Assembly (NCBI GenBank): GCA_039805565.1
Contig: JBDLTZ010000154.1
Coordinates: 1-13,752, forward strand
DNA: 13,752 nt
Reading direction: 5' to 3'
Source: CALJIC01 sp039805565
GTDB lineage: Bacteria > Chloroflexota > Chloroflexia > Chloroflexales > Roseiflexaceae
Of the stretch, positions 12,148 to 13,752 are shown piece after piece. The notes beneath the pieces were generated by a model. That model had not been told where the DNA came from, did no database searches, and was given only the letters and a program-made list of their open reading frames with translations. Positions within the stretch are counted from its first letter, which is position 1. The number at the start of each line of letters is the position of its first letter. The position numbers were made by a program, and so were the translations under genes.

Positions 12148-12756
12148 ATGATCGTCCAGGGCGTTTCGATCAGCGAGATGCTGAACCAAAGCGTAACTGT
12201 CCTCACCAAGCCCGGCGTGGCAACCTTCGAGCAGTTCGAGAAGCGCGGCGGTCAGCGCGAGGCCTTGACGTACGTTGTTGCCGCCGCCGCGGTTGCCGGC
12301 ATCGCGGCGCTGCTGTTCGGCCTGCTCAGCGGTATCGTGGCGGCGATCCTCGGCGGCGTGATGGCCTTCCTCCTGCCTGTCATCGGCTTCTTCGTCTTCT
12401 CGTTCCTGGTGTACACCATTGGACGAAGCCAGGGCGGCACCGGCACGCAGGACGAGGTGTTCTACACCAACTCGCTGTACGCAGCCCCGATCCTCGCCGT
12501 GACCGGCGCGGTGGGCGCCATCCCGATCCTCGGCTGCCTCGCGGCCCCGGTCACGCTCGGGCTCGGCATCTACCAGCTCTACCTGGGCTACCTCGCCGCC
12601 CGCTCGAGCATGAACCTCGACCAGAACAAGGCCATCCTGACGATGGTGCTCGCGATCGTGGCGCAGCTCGTGATCGGCGCCATCATTATCAGCATTTTCG
12701 GTGCGATCGCCGTAGCGCTCGGCGTGGCCTCCGGCACTATAAGCACCTCCCCGTAG
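12148..12756 (+). CDS. Yip1-family integral membrane protein
   Basis: The protein has 202 residues and is mostly hydrophobic after a short cytoplasmic N-terminus (1-38). Membrane segments lie at about 39-60, 61-91 (probably two short helices), 111-150 (two helices) and 161-187, so about five passes. The arrangement, with Pro and Gly in the helices and a YxxPxLxxxxG-like block at 111-120 (YAAPILAVTG), fits the Yip1/YIF1-like domain that is frequent in Chloroflexota. The bacterial family has no established biochemical function; a role in membrane organisation is inference. AAAGGAG precedes the ATG by 8 bases. An intrinsic terminator follows, so it is transcribed alone or as the last gene of its unit. 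Confidence 0.78.
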   Translation: MIVQGVSISEMLNQSVTVLTKPGVATFEQFEKRGGQREALTYVVAAAAVAGIAALLFGLLSGIVAAILGGVMAFLLPVIGFFVFSFLVYTIGRSQGGTGTQDEVFYTNSLYAAPILAVTGAVGAIPILGCLAAPVTLGLGIYQLYLGYLAARSSMNLDQNKAILTMVLAIVAQLVIGAIIISIFGAIAVALGVASGTISTSP

Positions 12757-12777
12757 CCCTTCGTCACCGCCATCGTT

Positions 12778-12812
12778 CAGAGGGCCGTGCACACGCGCGG
12801 CCCTCTGTTTGC
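12778..12812 (+). terminator. Intrinsic terminator after the Yip1 gene
   Basis: CAGAGGGCCG (12778-12787) is perfectly complementary to CGGCCCTCTG (12798-12807) around a 10-base loop. The short T-rich tail TTTGCTGT follows. It separates the Yip1 gene from the ABC transporter operon. Confidence 0.78.
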
Positions 12813-12909
12813 TGTACAGCGCATCCGCGCGGCTTGTCGCTGCGTAATATCATTTGTGCAAGAAGGCACAACCGCCACGGCGCAGGGCCGGCGGCGCAGC
12901 GGAGTCCCG

Positions 12910-13638
12910 ATGACACACCAAGCGATAGACATAGCGGGCGAGCCCCTGATCGTGCTCGACCGCGTCAGCAAGAGCTACGAGGAGGCCGGGCGCCTCCGCA
13001 CCGTGCTCCACGAGGTCAGCGCCACCTTCGCGCGCGGCGAGTTCGTGGTGCTGCTGGGGCGCAGCGGGTCGGGCAAGAGCACGCTCCTCAACCTGGTGAG
13101 CGGCATCGACACACCGAGCTCCGGCGATGTGCGCGTGGCGGGGCGCTCGCTCACACGCCTCTCCGAGCGCGAGCGCACGCTCTTCCGCCGCACCAGCATC
13201 GGCTTTATCTTCCAGTTCTACAACCTGGTGCCCACGCTCACGGTGCTGGAGAACTTGCTGCTGCCGCTGGAACTGAACGGCCGCACCTCCCCCCGCGACC
13301 GCGACGCCGCCCTGGGGCTGCTGGAGCAGGTGGGCCTGGCCGACCGGCGCGACACCTACCCGGACCGGCTCTCCGGCGGCGAGCAGCAGCGTGTGGCCGT
13401 GGCGCGCGCCCTGGTCCACGACCCGCCCCTGGTGCTCGCGGACGAGCCCACCGGCAACCTGGACCTCGAGACCGGCCGCCAGGTGCTGGACCTGCTGGAC
13501 ACGCTCACGCGCCGCGCCGGCAAGAACCTGCTGATGGTGACGCACAGCGAGGACGTGGTAGGGCTGGCCGACCGGGTATTTCGCATCAGCGAGGGGCACC
13601 TGGTGGAGGACACCAGAGTCATGAGTCTTGAGCCTTGA
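12910..13638 (+). CDS. ABC transporter ATP-binding protein (LolD/MacB-like)
   Basis: The 242-residue ATPase has Walker A GRSGSGKST at 50-58, Q-loop Q102 in GFIFQFYNLVP, signature LSGGEQQRVAVARAL at 154-168, Walker B LVLADEPTGNLD at 174-185 and the switch His H212 in MVTHSE. The QFYNLVPTLTVLEN stretch and the partner gene place it in the FtsX-associated subfamily (LolD, MacB, FtsE relatives). These work mechanically on lipoproteins, peptides or envelope enzymes instead of classic import. The ATG at 12910 follows GGAG by 5 bases; an in-frame upstream extension overlaps the terminator and is rejected. A TATCAT at 12848-12853 may be its -10 box. The last residues (RVMSLEP) and the TGA come from four heptamer repeats. 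The permease ATG follows 13 bases after the stop. Confidence 0.92.
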   Translation: MTHQAIDIAGEPLIVLDRVSKSYEEAGRLRTVLHEVSATFARGEFVVLLGRSGSGKSTLLNLVSGIDTPSSGDVRVAGRSLTRLSERERTLFRRTSIGFIFQFYNLVPTLTVLENLLLPLELNGRTSPRDRDAALGLLEQVGLADRRDTYPDRLSGGEQQRVAVARALVHDPPLVLADEPTGNLDLETGRQVLDLLDTLTRRAGKNLLMVTHSEDVVGLADRVFRISEGHLVEDTRVMSLEP

Positions 13639-13643
13639 GCCGG
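13616..13643 (+). repeat. Heptamer repeat across the end of the ABC ATPase gene
   Basis: GAGTCAT, GAGTCTT, GAGCCTT and GAGCCGG lie in register. The third and fourth units contain the TGA stop (13636-13638). The last unit leads into GGAG (13642-13645), the ribosome site of the permease. Confidence 0.82.
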
Positions 13644-13651
13644 AGCATCCC

Positions 13652-13752
13652 ATGACCCCCACCCTCCTCAAAACCTCCTGGCGGCACCTCGTGAAGCACC
13701 CGTGGCAGCTCTGGCTGGCCGTGCTGGGCGTGGCGCTCGGCGTGGCGGTGGT
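13652..13752 (+). CDS. FtsX/MacB-type ABC permease, N-terminal part only
   Basis: The gene is cut by the right edge after 33 codons. It starts at ATG 13652 with GGAG 6 bases upstream. The visible part is a basic amphipathic start (TPTLLKTSWRHLVKHPWQ) leading into a first membrane segment (LWLAVLGVALGVAVV). This is typical of FtsX-like permeases, which commonly open with a short cytoplasmic helix and then an LxxLGVALGVA segment. Co-transcription with the ATPase upstream (13-base gap) supports a complete exporter or mechanotransmission pair. The substrate cannot be judged from this fragment. Confidence 0.75.
   Translation, partial: MTPTLLKTSWRHLVKHPWQLWLAVLGVALGVAV

Noticed and set aside
12787..12909. 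Upstream extension of the ABC ATPase
   Set aside because: It would begin inside the terminator hairpin. ATG 12910 has a GGAG at a proper distance and gives the usual family length.

Overview
The window is GC-rich DNA from what looks like a member of the Chloroflexota, perhaps close to Roseiflexus or Kouleothrix. This rests on gene content and style: a MurT-type ligase, a bacterial PHAX RNA-binding domain protein, a secreted protein with Thr-Asn-Thr-Pro repeats, zinc-ribbon/FHA and zinc-ribbon/J-like proteins, a Yip1 membrane protein, and many degenerate heptanucleotide repeats between genes. The taxonomy is inference from pattern recognition and was not tested by a search. No rRNA, tRNA, CRISPR array, transposase or phage gene was seen.

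Layout from left to right. (1) 1-208, minus: the 5' end of a secreted-protein gene with a signal peptide and TNTP repeats. (2) 209-856: non-coding, with a good promoter at 801-830. (3) 857-3200, plus: an overlapping pair, a PHAX-domain RNA-binding protein and murT (peptidoglycan amidation); no gatD partner is present. (4) 3328-7099, minus: a probable NAD metabolism block. It runs nrtR-like Nudix regulator, small two-TM protein, glutamine-dependent nadE, and then a nicotinamidase-like hydrolase. A consensus promoter and an inverted-repeat operator sit just upstream of the regulator. (5) 7239-8192, plus: a lipoprotein with a thioredoxin-like CX4C domain. (6) 8419-10157, minus: two tandem peptidase C26 (gamma-Glu-GABA hydrolase-like) paralogs separated by repeats. 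(7) 10353-12756, plus: zinc-ribbon/FHA protein, zinc-ribbon/J-like/TPR-like protein and Yip1 protein. (8) 12910-13752, plus: an ABC ATPase and the start of its FtsX-type permease.

The most unusual structure is a family of tandem 7-bp repeats (mostly fitting ACNNANG on one strand) at eight or more places. They form hairpins at both convergent gene junctions, lie next to start codons, and supply the stop codons of two genes. They also sit in frame inside murT, where they add about 36 residues between two conserved motifs. Because 7 is not a multiple of 3, one orientation of the GTCTTGA-type unit meets TGA in every frame, while the other orientation is open in every frame. The genic copies follow this rule.

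Second in interest are the NAD cluster with its operator, the PHAX-domain protein with an unassigned C-terminal domain built of two similar halves, and a pair of compensating G-tract shifts in the J-like gene.
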